From: Euleptes europaea
Taxonomy: Eukaryota; Chordata; Lepidosauria; Squamata; Sphaerodactylidae
Direction: 5' to 3'
DNA: 64,000 nucleotides
Assembly: GCF_029931775.1 (NCBI RefSeq)
Contig: NC_079312.1
Span: forward strand, 12,717,821 to 12,781,820
In this document: piece after piece, positions 61,991 to 64,000 of the stretch
Numbering within the stretch: position 1 is the first letter of the stretch
How the letters are laid out: the number at the start of each line of letters is the position of its first letter
The notes under the pieces: generated by a model
Databases searched by the model: none
Seen by the model: only the letters and a program-made list of their open reading frames with translations
Told to the model about the DNA's origin: nothing
Translations under genes and position numbers: made by a program

Positions 61991-62210
61991 ATTGTCGAAG
62001 GCTTTCACGGTCAGAGTTCATTGGTTCTTGTAGGTTGTCCGGGCTGTGTGACCGCGGTCTTGGTATTTTCTTTCCTGACGTTTCGCCCGCAGCTGTGCCA
62101 GGCATCTTCAGAGGAGTAACACTGAAGGACAGTGTCTCTCAGTGTCAAGTGTGTAGGAAGAGTAATATATAGTCAGAAGGGGGTTGGGTTTCAGCTCAGC
62201 TACAAGAACC
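61991..62210 (-). mobile_element. Penelope-type (PLE-like) repeat with 15-bp TSD and hammerhead-like core
   Basis: AATAAGCTCCAGAAT flanks it at 61976-61990 and 62211-62225. The plus strand begins ATTGTCGAAGGCTTTCACGG and ends CTACAAGAACC. On the minus strand CTGAAGATGCC...GGGCGAAACGTC occurs (about 62075-62120), with a GCC/GGC stem in the place of a hammerhead stem II. Confidence 0.65.
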
Positions 62211-62225
62211 AATAAGCTCCAGAAT

Positions 62226-63808
62226 GCTAAAATTCTGTTGAGCTTTCGAATTTAAGGGGGGGAAATGAAATATAGTTTATATCAGAATGGTTAACGGTTA
62301 GTTGATCGATTAATGCGATCGATTAATGTGATTAATTGAGGCTCTCGCCTCAAGCAAATTTACTGCTTCTGGGTGGACTCCACAAGGGAAATGGCCCATG
62401 GAAAGCTGTTAATGTCCGAGATCCCTTGCGGGTCATGGTATTGGGGTTGGTTGGTTTCCTCTTGTGGGGATTCAGCCCTTGGAGAGACTAAATAGTCAAT
62501 ACTTAAGTGGGCTTAACCCAGGTTAAATTCTACCAGTTGACTTGCTTCGATCGGTGATCAAGTCAGCCTGTTTCTGTATTGTGAGCACAAACTCGGACAA
62601 GGGGCTCCCGAACTTTCTTCTCCCCAGTGAACAGTAACGGAGGCTTCTGCGAAAGCCGTCGGCTTTTGCCGCTCATTTGTTCCTCTCCGTTTGCCTCCAT
62701 CTTGGCTGAGAAGAGGCTTCAAGGAGGCCTTTGCTGGGTCTCCGGAGGGAAAAGCCGCTGAGGGAGTTGACAGACTGTGGAGAGGGGGGAGGGAAGTGGT
62801 AGGGCAGGAAACCTCTGGAGACCAGAGTCGAGTCCTCCAGTTTGCTACTCCGCAGACCGAAACTACTTCTAGCGTCGCGGTTAAAATGAATTTCTGTCTT
62901 TCTAAAGGCCTTTGTGCACTGGTTCTCGTGTTGGAGAACGAGGTGGTTGGAGCCCTGAGGTGGTAGAAAGGACTGCACCGCTTTGGTGGATTCCAGCTTG
63001 GAACGTTCCTTCTTGTTAAAAAAGGAAATCCGTCCCCGCAAGTAGAAAACTAGCACCATAAGCTGAAACGTTTTCTGCTTGCCACACTGCTTTTCTGCTT
63101 GCGAGGGGATTGTTAACCTCATGGAACATTCCAAGCTGTGATCTGCCACCAGGTGACTGAAGGGGTCCCATCCTTTCTATACTCTCGGGGCTCTTCCACC
63201 TCTTTTTCCGGCATGCGTGACCCTGAGTCGATGGAAGCTATCAGGACACTACATGTCTATGCTTTGAGGGGAGGGGGGGTTGGGGAACGCATGGGTAAAT
63301 TTTAATCACCGTCCTTGTATTGAAGATTCTGCGTTTATGCTGTGTTTTATTATGTATATAGCCTTGCACATTTCTATGCCTTGATGGACTTAAGTATATT
63401 TGTGGTCAACAATGCCATTCAGGTAGCCGTGACTCTTGAACATGCAGCTATGCAACGCTGGACATTTTTTTTGGGCTTGTGACATTGACTGCTCCCCAGC
63501 CTCGTGTCCGTCCGTCTGTTCTCTTCCCCCCACCTCTCCGGACCCAACGCCTGATTTTGCCAAAGAGCACTCTGCCTTACTCCAAGCCTTTTAAGTAGGT
63601 CTGCAAATGTTACTATCCCTCAAAAACAAAACTAAAGAAGCCTTTGCTCGTGCGTAGCTGACGTTTGCGGCACGTCAGGGGTCCAGATGGAAACCCAGGA
63701 AGGCGCAGCTCTCTTCCAGTTTTACACAAGCATCCCTGCCGGCTCACCGGGAAGAGTTTAAACTCGCCATAGGCGACCAAGCAAAGTAGTTCCACTTGGA
63801 CGTCTGCC
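62226..63808 (-). other. possible long 3' UTR of the right-edge gene
   Basis: Unlike the rest of the window this stretch is almost free of SINEs and LINEs. It lies directly after the stop codon of the exon at 63809-64000 on the minus strand. A minus-strand AATAAA (63348-63353) is one candidate signal. The 91-codon plus-strand frame at 62691 has no domain. Confidence 0.4.
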
Positions 63809-64000
63809 TTACTTCACAAGAACTTGAACATTGTTTGCATATAGCAGTGTGTGGACCCTCTCCACCAAGTCAGGGATGCTGTAGATACTCCCCGTGGACT
63901 CGTTTCTTGGCATCCAAAAGACATTTGTGTGCAGCGTGTGGTACTTTTCTGTGTTTGTCCTCTGGCCCTTATTAGTTTTTGTTTTGGCAATGGGCGCATG
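63809..64000 (-). CDS. terminal coding exon (partial) of an unidentified gene
   Basis: Open on the minus strand from the window edge to a TAA at 63809-63811, 63 codons. The translation has ordinary globular composition: TEKYHTLHTNVFWMPRNE, then GSIYSIPDLVERVHTLLYA and the C-terminus NNVQVLVK. I do not recognise the family. Support is the coding-like composition, the absence of repeats and the long repeat-poor stretch downstream. The gene would converge on gene 3. No acceptor lies within the window. Confidence 0.5.
   Translation of the reverse strand, partial: HAPIAKTKTNKGQRTNTEKYHTLHTNVFWMPRNESTGSIYSIPDLVERVHTLLYANNVQVLVK

Overview
This looks like nuclear DNA of a squamate reptile (a lizard). 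The SINEs match the tRNA-derived Sauria type, and they occur beside BovB-type (RTE), CR1-type and L1-type LINE ends, 5S-rRNA-derived SINEs, hAT and Tigger DNA elements, and SCAN/KRAB C2H2 zinc-finger genes. The repeats feel gecko-like, but the clade within squamates is a guess. No prokaryotic genes, CRISPR array, LTR element or other capsid-bearing element was seen.

Three C2H2 zinc-finger genes account for nearly all the host coding sequence. Gene 1 (minus strand) is a SCAN-KRAB-zinc-finger gene. Its coding exons run from 17662 down to 6465 and join in frame into about 770 residues with 10 fingers. A CpG-rich block at 22.63-23.10 kb with a minus-strand donor at 22800 is its likely non-coding first exon. 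Gene 2 (plus, 30292-36075) has three coding exons, about 394 residues and 10 fingers, with neither SCAN nor KRAB. Gene 3 (plus, 51991-58849) is a SCAN-zinc-finger gene without KRAB, about 635 residues and 8 canonical fingers. Its likely first exon is a CpG-rich block ending in a strong donor at 43731. Genes 1 and 2 diverge; genes 2 and 3 run in tandem. At the right edge, 63809-64000 on the minus strand looks like the last coding exon of an unidentified gene whose 3' UTR would cover much of 60.2-63.8 kb.

The rest is mostly transposable elements, many nested and datable by target-site duplications (TSDs). Clear cases are: CR1 > hAT > L1/BovB (20.4-21.6 kb); hAT > BovB > L1 plus a 19-unit minisatellite (40.3-43.4 kb); a tRNA-SINE with an 11-bp TSD and two nested MITEs (26.6-27.25 kb); a Sauria SINE interrupted by L1 (55.9-56.9 kb); and a duplicated block in which only one copy has a hAT insertion (30.4-31.4 kb).

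The three zinc-finger proteins should be nuclear DNA-binding regulators. SCAN would mediate dimerisation, KRAB would recruit TRIM28-type repression, and the finger arrays would read DNA. The main leads are: AT-rich tandem tracts just upstream of all three zinc-finger promoters; SINE-derived sequence forming the polypyrimidine tract before gene 2's finger exon; Penelope-type repeats with hammerhead-ribozyme-like cores; 5S-rRNA SINEs sharing the BovB 3' end; and a related pair of palindromic elements next to both SCAN exons.
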